Shown here: positions 34,736 to 47,255 of the stretch, one piece after another | Position numbering within the stretch: the stretch's first letter is position 1 | Layout: each line of letters starts with the position of its first letter | Source: Balaenoptera acutorostrata | Taxonomy: Eukaryota; Chordata; Mammalia; Artiodactyla; Balaenopteridae | Reading direction: 5' to 3' | Assembly: GCF_949987535.1 (NCBI RefSeq) | Contig: NC_080064.1 | Coordinates: forward strand, 43,233,937 to 43,297,936 | Length of the DNA stretch: 64,000 nt | The notes under the pieces: generated by a model | The model's database searches: none | What the model saw: the letters and a program-made list of their open reading frames with translations, nothing else | What the model was told of the DNA's origin: nothing | Program-made: the position numbers and the translations under genes

Positions 34736-35784
34736 TAAACAACAACAAACCTTAGCCCCCTTCCAGGCTATTATAGTCCTTTCCTCTACCACTTTACAGA
34801 AAACGAGCTAGGAACTGGAACTGAAAGATGAGACCAACAAAGGCAATAGAAACCTACAGTGAGATGGCAATCTACCATTTCAGCCTTAACCTATTCCTCT
34901 CTCTATAAATAAGCTTTATCATAATGTCTGTTTTTCTTTGAACATGCCCTATATGTCCCACCTCCATTCCTTGCTCATGTTACTCTCTTTGTTTTCTTTA
35001 CTATTCTCCATATCTACTTATGTAGCCCATTCTTTCACGGCAAACCACAAAGGCCACCTTCTGCTCTGAAAACATTCAAGATTTGCCCTAAATGGAGGCA
35101 ATCTCCCTTTCCTTTAAATTTTTGCAGCTTTAATGAATTCTCATGGCACTTACCATTCCTTCCTGTGGGCAATCAAGAGTTAATTAAAATGTATTAACCT
35201 CTCATTTTATTCTCTTAGCTTACCCTTTCTAATCATATAACATCCCTAGCAATATATTAATTCATCATTTCAATAATGAGAATCTAAAAGAGCACACGTA
35301 TTTTAAAAAGATATAATTTAACTACTTTTATTACAATAAGCCTTTTAGAAATCTTATTTGCTGCCATTCTAAATTTTGGTTTAAATCAAAACCCAGCATT
35401 ACATTAAATCTTATTTTCTACATATCTGCTTTTTTACATTCCTTCTTCTAGCTGCTCCTGTTGGAAGTTAATTTTCAAGCTGAAAACAAATAATTCACAC
35501 TGTTAAATCTCATCTTGTTACAAAATTTGCACAAGAAATCCAAATTGTGAAGGAATTTCTACTTATCTTTCTTTACACTCATAATCCTCAATTTGTCACA
35601 ATCAGCAAATTTCTGTACTGAATAACTCACTCTATTTTCATCTGGAAAAATAAGTCATTATTTTTGAAGCATTTACATGTTTGAGTCTATTTCCCCCTAA
35701 TTCCCTGCTCTCCTACCCAACAGCTGGTTTGTTTTATTTCCAAATGAATAGTGAGAAATAAACAGTTACTTAGTTGAAAAAGCT

Positions 35785-35926
35785 TTTAGACTCTTTCAGA
35801 TTTAGGTTTGAATCTTGGCTTTAACTGGTTCAAATCTAGTAAACTGTAAATCTTGATCAAGTTACTTAATGTTCTGGTCTTCAGTTTCCTGATTTTTAAA
35901 ATGGGAATATTATTTAAAAGGTTATT
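35785..35926 (+). mobile_element. MIR SINE interrupted by the plus-strand LINE-1
   Basis: TTTAGGTTTGAATCTTGGCT, TGATCAAGTTACTTAATGTT and TTCAGTTTCCTGATTTTTAA are MIR. The L1 at 35942 landed in or next to its A-rich 3' part. Confidence 0.75.
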
Positions 35927-35941
35927 AAAAGGATAAATGGA

Positions 35942-38071
35942 TAGGAGACCTTCAAGATGGCGTGGAGATCACCTTCCTCCCCACGAATACATCAGAAATA
36001 CATCTACATGTGGAACAACTCCTACAGAGCACCTACTGAACGCTGGCAGAAGACTTCAGACTTCCCAAAAGGCAAGAAACTCCCCTCATACCTGGATAGG
36101 GCAAAAGAAAGAAGAAAAAACACAGACAAAAGAATAGGGACAGGACCTGCACCTCTGGGAAGGAGCTGTGAAGGAGGAAAAGTTTCCACACACTAGGAAG
36201 CCCCTTCAATGGCAGAGATGGGGGGTGGTAGGGGGCGAAGCTTCGGAGCCACGGAGGAGAGCGCAGCAACAGGGGTGCGGAGGGCAAAGTGGAGAGATTC
36301 CCACACAGAGGATCAGTGCCGACCAGCATTCACCAGCCTGAGAGGCTTGTCTGCTCACCCGCTAGGGTGGGTGGGGGCTGGGAGCTGAGGCTCGGACTTC
36401 GGGGGTCAGATCCCAGGGAGAGGACTGGGGTTGGCTGCGTGAACACGCCTGAAGTGGGCTAGTGGGCAACAGCTAGCCGGGAGGGAGTCCAAGAAAAAGT
36501 CTGGACCTGCCTAAGAGGCAAGAGACCATTGTTGTGGGGTGCGCGAGGAGAGGGGATTCAGAGCACCACCTAAACGAGCTCCAGAGATGGGCGTGAGCCA
36601 CGGCTATCAGCACAGACCCCAGAGATGGGCATGAGATGCTAAGGCTGCTGCTGCAGCCACCAAGAAGCCTGTGTGCAAGCCCAGGTCACTATCCACACCT
36701 CCCCTCCCGGGAGCCTGTGCAGCCCGCCACTGCCAGGGTCCCATGATCCAGGGACAACTTCTCCGGGAGAACACACAGCGTGCCTCAGGCTGTTGCAATG
36801 TCACTCCGGCCTCTGCCTCCGCAGGCTCGCCCTGCATTCCGTACCCCTCCCTCCCCCCGGTCTGAGCGAGCCAGAGCCCCCTAATCAGCTGCTACTTTAA
36901 CCCTGTCCTGTTTGAGCAAAGAACAGACGCCCTCAGGTGACCTACACGCAGAGGCAGGGCTAAATCCAAAGCTGAACCCCAGGAGCTGTGCGAACAAAGA
37001 GAGAAAGGGAAATTTCTCCAAGCAGCCTCAGGAGCAGCAGATTAAATCTCCACAGTCAACTTGATGTACCCTGTATCTGTAGAATACCTGAATAGACAAC
37101 GAATCATCCCAAAATTGAGGCAGTGGACTTTGGGAGCAACTGTAGACTTGGGGTTTGCTTTCTGCATCTAATTTGTTTTTGGTTTTATATTTATCTTAGT
37201 TTAGTATTTAGAGTTTATTATCATTGGTAGATTTGTTTATTGATTTGGTTGCTCTCTTCCTTTATTTTTTTTATATATATAGATATATATATATTTTTCC
37301 TTGTTCTCTTTTTGTGGTATGTGTATGCTTCTTTCTGTGATTTTGTTTGTATAGATTTGCTTTTACCATTTGTCCTAGGGTTCTGTCTGATTTCTGTTTG
37401 TTTGTTTTTTTAGTATAGTTTTTAGCGCTGGTTATCATTGGTGGATTTGTTTTTTGGTTTGGTTGCTCTCTTCCTTCTTCTTTTAAATTACTTTTTAATT
37501 TTTTTATTATTAATAATTTTTTAATTTTAATAACTTTATTTTTCTTTTTTTTATTCTTTTATTCCTCCGTTTTCTTCTGAGCCATGTGGCTGACAGGATC
37601 TTGGTGCTCCAGCTGGGTGTCAGACCTGTACCTCTGAGGTGGGAGAGCCGAGTTCAAGACACTGGTCCACCAGAGACCTCCTGGCTCCACGTAATATCAA
37701 ACAGCGAAAGCTCTCCCAGAAATCTACATCTCAACGCTAAGACCCAACTCCACTCAACAACCAGCAAGCCACAGTGCTGGACACCACATGCCAAACAACT
37801 AGCAAGACAGGAACGCAACCCCACCCACTAACAGAGAGGTTGCCTAATAAGTTCACAGACACCCCAAAACACATCACTGGATGCAGTTCTGCCCACCAGA
37901 AAGACAAGATCCAGCCTCATCCACCAGAACACAGGCACCAGTCCCCCCAACCAGGAAGCCAACACAACCCACTGAAACAACCTTAGCCACTGAGGCAGAC
38001 ACTGAAAACAATGGGAACTACAAACCTGCAGCCTATGAAAAGGAGACCCTAAACACAGTAAGTTAAGCAAA
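35942..38071 (+). promoter_or_regulatory. LINE-1 5' UTR / internal promoter region
   Basis: This is the sequence between the L1 start and ORF1. The first 1.1 kb is GC-rich and CpG-containing, as in other mammalian L1 5' UTRs that carry an internal Pol II promoter. The part at 37140-37580 is T-rich. A candidate GC-AG intron, 36072-37581, matches the segment absent from the minus-strand L1. Promoter activity is inferred from family knowledge only. Confidence 0.6.
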
Positions 38072-38964
38072 ATGAGAAGACAGAGAAACACACAGCAGAT
38101 GAAGGAGCAAGGTAAAAACCCACCAGACCAAACAAATGAAGAGCAAATAGGCAGTCTACCTGAAAAAGAATTCAGAGTAATGACAGTAAAGATGATCCAA
38201 AATGTTGGACACAGAATGGAGAAAATACAAGAAAGGTTTAATAAGGACCTAGAAGAACTAAACAGCAAACAAACAATGATGAACAACACAATAAAAGAAA
38301 TTAAAAATTCTCTAGAAGGAATCAATAGCAGAATAACTGAGGCAGAAGAACGGAGAAGTGACCTGGAAGATAAAATAGTGGAAGTAACTACCGTAGAGCC
38401 GAATAAAGAAAAAAGAATGAAAAGAATTGAGGACAGTCTCAGAGACTTCTGGGACAACATTAAATGCACCAACGTTCGAATTATAGGGGTCCCAGAAGAA
38501 GAAGAGAAAAAGAAAGGGACTGAGAAAATATTGGAAGACATTATAGTTGAAAACTTCCCTAATATGGTAAAGGCAATAGTCAATCGAGTCCAGGAAGTAC
38601 AGAGAGTCCCACACAGGATAAATCCAGGAGAAATATGCCAAGACACATATTAATCAAACTATCAAAAATTAAATACAAAGAAAAAATATTAAAAGCAGCA
38701 AGGGAAAAGCAACAAATAACATACAAGGGAATCCCCATAAGATTAACAGCTGATCTTTCAGCAGAAACTCTGCAAGCCAGAAGGGAGTGGCTGGACATAT
38801 TTAAAGTGATGGAAGGGAAAAAGCTACCACCAAGATTACTCTACCCAGCAAGGATCTCATTCAGATTTGACGGAGAAATTAAAACCTTTACAGACAAGCA
38901 AAAGCTAAGAGAATTCAGCACCACCAAACCACCTTTACAACAAATGCTAAAGGAACTTCTCTAG
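38072..38964 (+). pseudogene. LINE-1 ORF1, one frameshift (plus-strand copy)
   Basis: The first frame (38072-38653) starts MRRQRNTQQMKEQGKNPP and holds the coiled-coil half; the second (to 38964) holds the core ending TTKPPLQQMLKELL. A one-base deletion near 38630, in an A/G run where the sister copy has an extra A, shifts the frame so that reading ends early at CQDTY. The expected length is about 298 residues. Otherwise it is well kept, suggesting a fairly young copy. Confidence 0.93.
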
Positions 38965-39022
38965 GCAGGAAACACAAGAGAAGGAAAAGACCTACAATAA
39001 CAAACCCAAACCAATTAAGAAA

Positions 39023-42000
39023 ATGGTAATAGGAACATACATATCGATAATTACCTTAAATGTAAATGGATTAAATGCTCCAACCAAGGGACACAGACTG
39101 GCTGAATGGATACAAAAACAAGACCCGTATATATGCTGTCTACAAGAGACCCACTTCAGACCTAGGGACACATACAGACTGAAAGTGAGGGAATGGGAAA
39201 AGATATCCCATGCAAATGGAAATCACAAGAAAGCTGGAGTAGCAATTCTCATATCAGACAAAATAGACTTCAAATAAAGACTAGTACAAGAGACAAAGAA
39301 GGACACTACATAATGACCAAGGGATCAATCCAAGAAGAAGATATAACAATTGTAAATATCTATGCACCCAACATAGGAGCACCACAATACATAAGGCAAA
39401 TGCTAAAAGCCATAAAAGGGGAAATCGACAGTAACACAATCATAGTAGGGGACTTTAACACCCCACTTTCACCAATGGACAGATCATCCAATATGAAAAT
39501 AAATAAGGAAACACAAGCTTTAAATGATACATTAAACAAGATGGACTTAATTGATATTTATAGGACATTCCATCCAAAAACAACAGAATACACTTTCTTC
39601 TCAAGTGCTGATGGAACATACTCCAGGATAGATCATATCTTGGGTCACAAATCAAGCCTTGGTAAATTTAAGAAAATTGAAATCGTATCAAGTATCTTTT
39701 CTGACCACAACGCTATGAGAGTAGATATCAATTGCAGGAAAAAAATCTGTAAAAAATACAAACACATGGAGGCTAAACAATACATTACTACATAACCAAG
39801 AGATCACTGAAGAAATCAAAGAGGAAAACTAAAAGTACCAACAAACAAATGACAATGAAAACACGACGACCCAAAACCTACGGATGAAGCAAAAGCATTT
39901 CTAAGAGGGAAGTTTATAGCAGTACAATCCTACCTCAAGAAACAAGAAACATCTCAAATAAACAACCTAACCTTACACCTAAAGCAATTAGAGAAAGAAG
40001 AACACAAAAACCCCTAAGTTATCAGAAGGAAAGAAATCATAAAGATCAGATCAGAAATAAATGAAAAAGAAATGAAGGAAACAATAGCAAAGATCAATAA
40101 AACTAAAAGTGGGTTCTTTGAGAAGATAAACAAAATTGATAAACCATTAGCCAGACTCATCAAGAATAAAAGGGAGAAGACTCAAATCAATAGAATTAGA
40201 AATGAAAAAGGAGGAATAACAACTGACATTGCAGAAATACAAAGGATCATGAGAGATCACTACATGCAACTCTATGCCAATAAAATGGACAACCTGGAAG
40301 AAATGGACAAATTCTTTTTTTTTTTTTTTTTTTTTAATGAGGATCTTGAATCAGATGCGTATGTTTTTGATTGATTGATTGATTGATTGATTTTGGCTGT
40401 GTTGGGTCTTCGTTTCTGTGCGAGGGCTTTCTCCAGTTGTGGCAAGCGGGGGCCACTCTTCATCGCGATGCGCGGGCCTCTCACCGCCGCGGCCTCTCTC
40501 GCCGCGGAGCACAGGCTCCAGACGCGCAGGCTCAGCAGTTGTGGCTCACGGGCCCAGCCGCTCCGCGGCATGTGGGATCTTCCCAGGCCAGGGCTCGAAC
40601 CCGTGTCCCCTGCATTAGCAGGCAGACTCCCAACCACTGCGCCACCAGGGAAGCCCTGGACAAATTCTTAGAAATGCACAACCTTCCGAGACTGAACCAG
40701 GAAGAAACAGAAAATATAAACAGACCAATCACAAGCACTGAAATTGAGACTGTGATTAAAAATCTTCCAACAAACAAAAGCCCAGTACCAGATGGCTTCA
40801 CAGGCGAATTCTCTCACACATTTAGAGAAGAGGTAACACCTATCCTTCTCAAACTCTTCCAAAATATAGAAGAGGGAGGAACACTCCCAAACTCATTCTA
40901 CGAGGCCACCATCACCATGATACCAAAACCAGACAAAGATGTCACAAAGAAAGAAATATCACTGATGAACATAGATGCAAAAATCCTCAACAAAATACTA
41001 GCAAACAGAATCCAACAACACATTAAAAAGATCATACAACATGATCAAGTGGGGTTTATCACAGGAATGCAAGGATTGTTCAGTGAATGCAAATCAATCA
41101 ATGTGATAAACCATATTAACAAACTTAAGGAGAAATACCATATGATCATCTCAATACATGCAGAAAAAGCTTTTGACAAAATTCAACACCCATTTATGAT
41201 AAAAACCCTCCAGAAAGTAGGCATAGAGGGAACTTACCTCAACATAGTAAAGGCCATATATGACAAACCCACAGACAACATCATTCTCAATGGTGAAAAA
41301 CTGAAACCATTTCCTCTAAGATCAGGAACAAGACAAGGTTGTCCACTCTCAGCACTATTATTCAACATAGTTTTGGGAGTTTTAGCCATGGCAATCAGAG
41401 AAGAAAAAGAAATAAAAGGAATCCAAATCAGAAAAGAAGAAGTAAAGCTGTCACTGTTTGCAGATGACATGATACTATACATAGAGAATCCTAAAGACGC
41501 TACCAGAAAACTACTAGAGCTAATCACTGAATGCGGTAAAGTAGCAGGATACAAAATTAACACACAGAAATCTCTTGTATTCCTGTACACTAATGATGAA
41601 AAATCTGAAAGAGAAACTAAGGAAACACTCCCATTTACCACTGCAACAAAAGAATAAAATACCTAGGAACAAACCTACCTAAGGAGACAAAAGACCTGTA
41701 TGCAGAAAACTATAAGACACTGATGAAAGAAATTAAAGATGATACAAACAGATGGAGAGATAATACCATGTTCTTGGATTGGAAGAATCAACCTTGTGAA
41801 AATAACTATATTAGCCAAAGCAATCTAGAGATTCAGTGCAATCCCTATCAAACTACCAATGGCATTTTTCACAGAACTAGAACAAAAAATTTCACAATTT
41901 GTATGGAAACACAAAAGACCCCAAATAACCAAAGCAATCTTGAGAAAGAAAAACAGAGCTGGAGGAATCAGGCTCCCAGAGTTCAGACTATACTATAAAG

Positions 42001-43181
42001 CTACAGTAATCAAGACAGTATGGTACTGGCACAAAAACAGAAATATAGATCAATGGAACAGGATAGAAAGCCCAGAGATAAACCCATGCACATATGGTCA
42101 CCTTATTTTTGATAAAGGAGGCAAGAATATACAATGGAGAAAAGACAGCCTCTTTGATAAGTGGTGCTGGGAAAACTGGACAGCTACATGTAAAAGAATG
42201 AAATTAGAACACTCCCTAACACCATACACAAAAATAAACTCAAAATGGATTAACAACCTAAATATAAGGCCAGACATTATCAAACTCTTAAAGGAAAACA
42301 TAGGAAGAATACTCTTTGACATAAATCACAGCAAGATCTTTTTTGACCCACCTCCTAGAGAAATGGAAATAAAAACAAATATAAACAAATGGGACCTAAT
42401 GAAACTTAAAAGCTTTTGTACAGCAAAGGAAACCATAAACAAGATGAAAAAACAACCCTCAGAATGGGAGAAAATGTTTGCAAACAAATCAACGGACAAA
42501 GGATTAATCTTCAAAATATACAAGCAGCTCATGCAGCTCAATATCAAAAGAACAAACAACCCAATCCAAAAATGGGCAGAAGACCTAAATAGACATTTCT
42601 CCAAAGAAGATATACAGGTTGCCAGCAAACACATGAAAGGATGCTCAACATCAGTAATCATTAGAGAAATGCAAATCAAAATTGCAATGAGGTATCACCT
42701 CACACCAGTCAGAATGGCCATCATCAAAAAATCTACAAACAATAAATGCTGGAGAGGGTGTGGAGAAAAGGGCACTATCTTGCACTGTTGGGGGGAATGT
42801 AAATTGATACAGCCACTATGGAGAACAGTATGAAGGTTCCTTAAAAAACTAAAAATAGAACTACCATACGACCCAGCAATCCCACTACTGGGCGTATACC
42901 CTGAGAAAACCATAATTCAAAAACAGTCATGTACCACAATATTCATTGCAGCCCTGTTTACAATAGCCAGGACATGGAAGCAACCTAAGTGTCCATCGAT
43001 AGATGAATGGATAAAGAAGGTGTGGCACATATATACAATGGAATATTACGCAGCCATGAAAAGAAATGAAATTGAGTTATTTGTAGTGAGGTGGATGGAC
43101 CTAGAGTCTGTCATACAGAGTAAAGTATGTCAGAAAGAGAAAGACAAATACCATATGCTAACACATATATATGGAATCTAG
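39023..43181 (+). pseudogene. LINE-1 ORF2, broken (plus-strand copy)
   Basis: The endonuclease begins MVIGTYISIITLNVNG. The frame is lost after DKIDFK at 39277 by a one-base deletion and resumes in another frame with NIYAPN, GDFNTP, RIDHILGH and SDHNAM. A CHR SINE interrupts the part between endonuclease and RT. The RT shows TRQGCPLS and LFADDMILY; the C-terminal knuckle reads CWRGC and LHCWGEC, and the stop is TAG at 43179. A 424-residue frame spans the SINE and RT by chance. It is non-functional. Confidence 0.93.
40317..40656 (-). mobile_element. CHR SINE with extra 3' sequence, in LINE-1 ORF2
   Basis: Read on the minus strand, a CHR element starts at 40656 and is followed by a TCAA-type tetranucleotide tail (plus-strand GATT repeats, 40368-40394). 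Then come about 32 bases of non-SINE sequence (40336-40367) and a poly(A) of about 19. One perfect 13-bp duplication, TGGACAAATTCTT (40304-40316 and 40657-40669), encloses everything, so the extra sequence arrived with the SINE. Confidence 0.93.
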
Positions 43182-43399
43182 AAAAAAAAAAAGGTCTTGA
43201 AAAACCTAGGGGGAGGACAGGAATAAAGATACAGACGTAGAGAATGGACCTGAGGATACGGGGAGGGGGAAGGGTAAGCTGGGACAAAGTGAGAGAAGTA
43301 GAACTGACATATATACACTACCAAATGTAAAATAGCTAGCTAGTGGGAAGCAGCCACATAGCACAGGGAGATCAGCGCAGTGCTTTGTGGCCACCTAGA

Positions 43400-43426
43400 G
43401 GGGTGGGATAGGGAGGATGGGAGGGA
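43400..43426 (+). other. G-quadruplex-type tract in L1 3' UTR
   Basis: Runs of three or four G separated by short spacers lie on the plus strand just before the L1 poly(A) region, the counterpart of the tract at 16814. It is a known feature of L1 3' UTRs; folding is not shown here. Confidence 0.6.
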
Positions 43427-44072
43427 GACGCAAGAGGGAGGAGTTATGGGGATATATGTATATGTATAGCTGCTTCACTTTGTTATACAGCAGAAACTAA
43501 CACACTATTGTAAAGCAATTATAGTCCAATAAAGATGTTAATAAATAAATAAATAAATATACAAGTTAAAAAAAAAAAGAAAAAAAAGGATAAATGGAAA
43601 ATTAGATTTCATAAATAAAGCATGAAAACTGGGTACCAGAATAACATTTAGTTCTTCTCTGTCTTATTAACAGGACCTATGTACTATTTGTAAAGCTAAT
43701 ATCAGTACCTATGGGAAGCCACTAATTTTTAAATATAGGTCAAGATCCATAAGAATTAATGCTGAGTTTGAAACTGCCAAGCAACGCTGCCTTTTATAAA
43801 GCAAAAAGGGTTTTTAGTGGTTTTACTGACATTGGCTAGAGTACATATTAAGCTGTTTAATAAGAACAATAAATGAGATAATGAATGATAAGTAGAAAGT
43901 GATACAAAAACACCATTCTTATTATTGGTAGAATGCAACAGGATATAGCTATGCGATAATTTTAACGCCATAAATAAGTAGACAGGATGAATATATTTGG
44001 ACACGAAAAGAAAGATGCTTAAAGAGAGGGTGGTGTTTACTGTTGAAAGAGACTGATAAATTATCTCCTTAC

Positions 44073-44142
44073 CCAAATCGCTGGCTGCAACCACAGCCGT
44101 CCCACCAGGAGCAAAAGGATCATTGTGCTCTAATGTTTCCAC
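44073..44142 (-). CDS. EPS15: EPS15 coding exon, single DPF motif
   Basis: The exon is 70 nt (23 codons plus one base), phase 0 to 1, with acceptor TGTTTAG and donor GTAAGG. It encodes VETLEHNDPFAPGG, then TAVVAASDL. It holds one DPF motif in an Ala/Gly/Val-rich setting and one residue more than the human TVVAASD I recall. The intron that follows in the gene is by far the longest here, 29 kb. The exon length is not a multiple of three, but this exon and the next one together are 147 nt. Confidence 0.96.
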
Positions 44143-44299
44143 CTAAACAAATTACACAAGTCATGACTCAGAGGTGACATTTCAGAGCTGAGACCTCACT
44201 GCCACATCAAAGAAAATATTTTTTACAAACTCTAAATCAATTAGGAGCAAATGCTTACCCCTACTGATCTGTAAACTTATTAAACTGAAATGATACATA

Positions 44300-44510
44300 T
44301 CATTTTCTAATCTTTTACTGTGAAACATAACATATATTCAGAAAAATGTATGGAACATTATGTACAGTTTAATAAATAAGTATCAAGTGAACACCTATGC
44401 AATCACCTCCCAGGAAACTGCTAACATCTCAAAAGTCTTCATGTGCCCCGCTCCAATCACAATCCCATCCCTAATAATACAGAGACTTCTCATATGCCCT
44501 TTACTCAGCT
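44300..44510. mobile_element. Old L1M 3' UTR fragment
   Basis: It contains GTGAAACATAACATATATTC, GAAAAATGTATGGAACATTA and AATCACCTCCCAGG, which fit L1M 3' UTR text. The strand is uncertain. Confidence 0.5.
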
Positions 44511-46002
44511 TCCTCTAACGTTAATGTGTGAGAGAGAAAGAGAGGGGGAGGCAGAGAAAGAGAATTTGAGCGAGGGAGAGTGCTTTCTGCTAAAAAAATT
44601 CAGCTGCTTTCAATAATAAGCCATGTAAAAATCTGGATCAAATGGCAAGGGTGAGAGGCTACAAGGAGTGAGGACTTCACCAGAAGCCAGAGATTCTAAC
44701 TACTGAACTGTCTTCCTACTTTACTTTGTTTTTAAATCGTAGTCAAACAAAATGTATATTTAAGAAGATAACTGAACTAACTTTCTGGCATCAGGCTCTT
44801 TTTAAGAGGCCAGCCAAAAGCCTTGGCATACAGTTAGATAAAAGGGGCATGAAAAGAGCTTTGGAATATTTATCTCCTACTCTGACTCATGACTAGCAAT
44901 GTCATCTGTATTACAGGATCCATTTCTAATCATCAAGAAATTGGGTATTAACAATTAAATGTCAAAGGATATTGGAGAGCTCTAGTAAAACATGTATTTG
45001 AAAAGAGAGAAGCAATGCTAACTGGGACTTAGAGTATATTCTCTTTTTATAAAAGAGGACCCATTAAAACAAAACTACTAGCAGAAAGAAGTAAATGCTA
45101 GTGATGTTTTCAGAACTGAAAATGATAGTACTTATTTTAACTGATGCTTACCTTAACTTACATTTTTATAAAATGAACACACTACCTTATACTCTATCTG
45201 CTGAATGAATAAATAGCCATCAAGGGGGAAAAATATCAAGTTGGTCTGTATAGCAAAGTAACTCTCCATGGTTCCTAATAGTTAAAATGCCAGTGTGAGA
45301 GACAGTCACAGACACGATAACTAAAGTCACCAACTATTACTGCTTCTTTTCTAAACTTTGAGAGAAGGAAAAACTAACAGCCCTGATTTTTAACAATAGC
45401 TTGCAGATTTTATGTACCATCACAGAGAGAAATAGAAAAAGTATGCCTACCTGTGCATCAGGTTTTATTTCTATTCCTTTATCATACACTGTGCAACCAA
45501 CCTAAAAGGCCACTGGGACAGCAAGGGGAACAGGATGGACTGTGCAGCCCATGAGGGAATAAGTGGCCACAAAACTCTTTATGTTATGTTCAGTTTGATA
45601 ATTAGGCAATTTAGTACACAAAAGTAATTTTCATGACTAAAATACAGATGGTATAATTTTATAGAATTAATGTTCCAAAATCCTCCTACAAAGTCACCGA
45701 ATTTATCACTGAAATTCTCTCTTCTGCATCAGCCATCCACTCCCTCATTTCACAGTATGACCTAGCACGTACACAGTAGCTACCATACACTAGCTAGAAT
45801 AGTAGGAAATGGCACTTGTTTTTTTGGTTTGGTTTTTAAAATTATGTCCCTCTGAGAACAGAGACCATCCTTGAAGGAATAGGAAAGATTTGTGGGGAGA
45901 GATTCATGTCTGGAGGCATTAACAGAGGCCCGTTTGAAAAGAAGGAAGATGACAAAAAACAGGGGTTTGTAGCTAGGAAGAAATGAGTTTAAATTTTAGA
46001 CT

Positions 46003-46235
46003 ACAGTGGTGAAGACCTTAGATTTTGGTCAGGTAGACCACGGTCTGAATTTAGTTGTATCACTTACTCACTTACACTTAACCTCTCATTTATTGATCTT
46101 TATCTTTAAAATGAGGATGAAACATGAGCCTCATAGGATTACTGTGATGCTTAAATGAGGTAACACATGAAAAGAATTTAGCACCATGCCTGGAGCATAG
46201 AAGAGATTAGATAAAAGTAACTATTGTTATATTGC
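46003..46235 (+). mobile_element. MIR SINE
   Basis: GACCACGGTCTGAATTTAGT, TTAAAATGAGGATGAAAC, GATGCTTAAATGAGGTAAC and CACCATGCCTGGAGCATAG form a nearly complete MIR. Confidence 0.8.
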
Positions 46236-47079
46236 CACCAAACACTAAATTTGGTGTTTAGTTTAGTTTTGAATGGAGAAATTAAGAGCTGTCAGCAAGG
46301 GCATTTTTGCTTTCAAAATCTGGGGAGAAAAGGGAAAAAGGAAGTAGAATGAATGGTAGAAAAGTTTCACCAGGGAAGAGGAACAAAAGAAACTTGTTTA
46401 TTTTTAAATGAGGAAGAGCTGCTTTGGCTTTCTTGCTCTTTAAACAATAAGAGTGGATAATGAGAGGCTAAAATAAGGTGAGAGGAAAAGAATTCAGGTT
46501 GCAGCCAATTTGAAAAAAATTTGGCAAATGGGCCCACACTGCAAACTAAGTGTTGTAGGAAAACAGAGTATCCAGTAGCCTGTGGAAACCACAAATATTT
46601 AGTTACAGAGGCATTTGCTTAGTTTTACATCAGTGGAAAAAACCAGTTGCTGGCCAAGTAGCTGAATACAGTACTGAATACTGTATTAGAATACAATAAG
46701 GAAGTAATTCAAGAACACCAAAGTCTATTATCTTTAAAAGAATCAATTACTCTTTTAAGTTTTCTTAATCTAAGAGTATTAAAAGACAAAATTTTTGCTT
46801 CACATGCCTGTCAATCAACTGTTCCTTTCTAGGTCTGGTTTACTTACAGATGTGAAATATCCTGCCTCAAAAAATAAGTCTTCAGATAAAAACTTTAAAA
46901 CAAACCAAACAAACACGAAAAAAAGCAATTAAAAAGCCCTCTAAAACCATTCATAATTATTGAAATTGGGTGATAGATACATGGGAGTTAAAATATTTCA
47001 TTATGTTACTCTATTTTGCATGTGTTTAAATATCCATAACATAAAGATTTTGTTTTCAAAGCCTCCAGATGATAAAGCA

Positions 47080-47255
47080 CTTAGTTGTCTGAACTTCGTT
47101 AATTTTTCTGAGTTCCGGTGTCCTTACTATTAAAATAGGGACACCAACACCTACTTTGCAAGATTGATGTGGAGATTAGAAATTATGACTGTGAAGCACA
47201 CAGAAGTACCGGGATCATAGTTCATGGTTATTAAATAGTAATTGTTGTTCTATGT
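47080..47255 (+). mobile_element. MIR SINE fragment
   Basis: GTGTCCTTACTATTAAAATA and GATGTGGAGATTAGAAATTA with a late GTTATTAAATAGTAATTGTT fit a diverged MIR 3' part. Confidence 0.65.

Larger units (their letters stand above)
35942..43583 (+). mobile_element. LINE-1 copy, full length, interrupted by one SINE
   Basis: It starts with GGAGACCTTCAAGATGGCGT just after position 35941 and runs through a 2.1-kb 5' UTR, ORF1, ORF2 and a 3' UTR with poly(A). A perfect 15-bp target duplication, AAAAGGATAAATGGA, lies at 35927-35941 and 43584-43598, so this is a complete target-primed insertion. A CHR SINE sits in ORF2 at 40317-40656. It is antisense to EPS15. Frameshifts and stops in both ORFs make it inactive. 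Confidence 0.97.
14891..44072 (-). other. EPS15: EPS15 29-kb intron, retroelement-rich
   Basis: 29,182 bp, phase 1. Two long L1s in opposite orientation, six CHR insertions, a hAT relic, an older L1 and several MIRs make up more than half of it. Stretches without a clear repeat include 15961-16680, 23906-25090, 25343-26060, 30200-30750 and 34740-35780; I see no exon in them. Confidence 0.9.

Noticed and set aside
36607..36900. GC-rich overlapping frames near 36.6-36.9 kb, possibly a CpG-island gene
   Set aside because: This is the GC-rich part of the L1 5' UTR; the long frames follow from base composition.
40368..40394. Regular GATT repeat that might suggest an array
   Set aside because: It is a simple tetranucleotide tail of a SINE. 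There are no spacers and no CRISPR structure, and the window is mammalian.
40383..41657. A 424-codon open frame on the plus strand
   Set aside because: It begins within a CHR SINE and runs into L1 reverse transcriptase. It is an insertion artefact in a dead L1.
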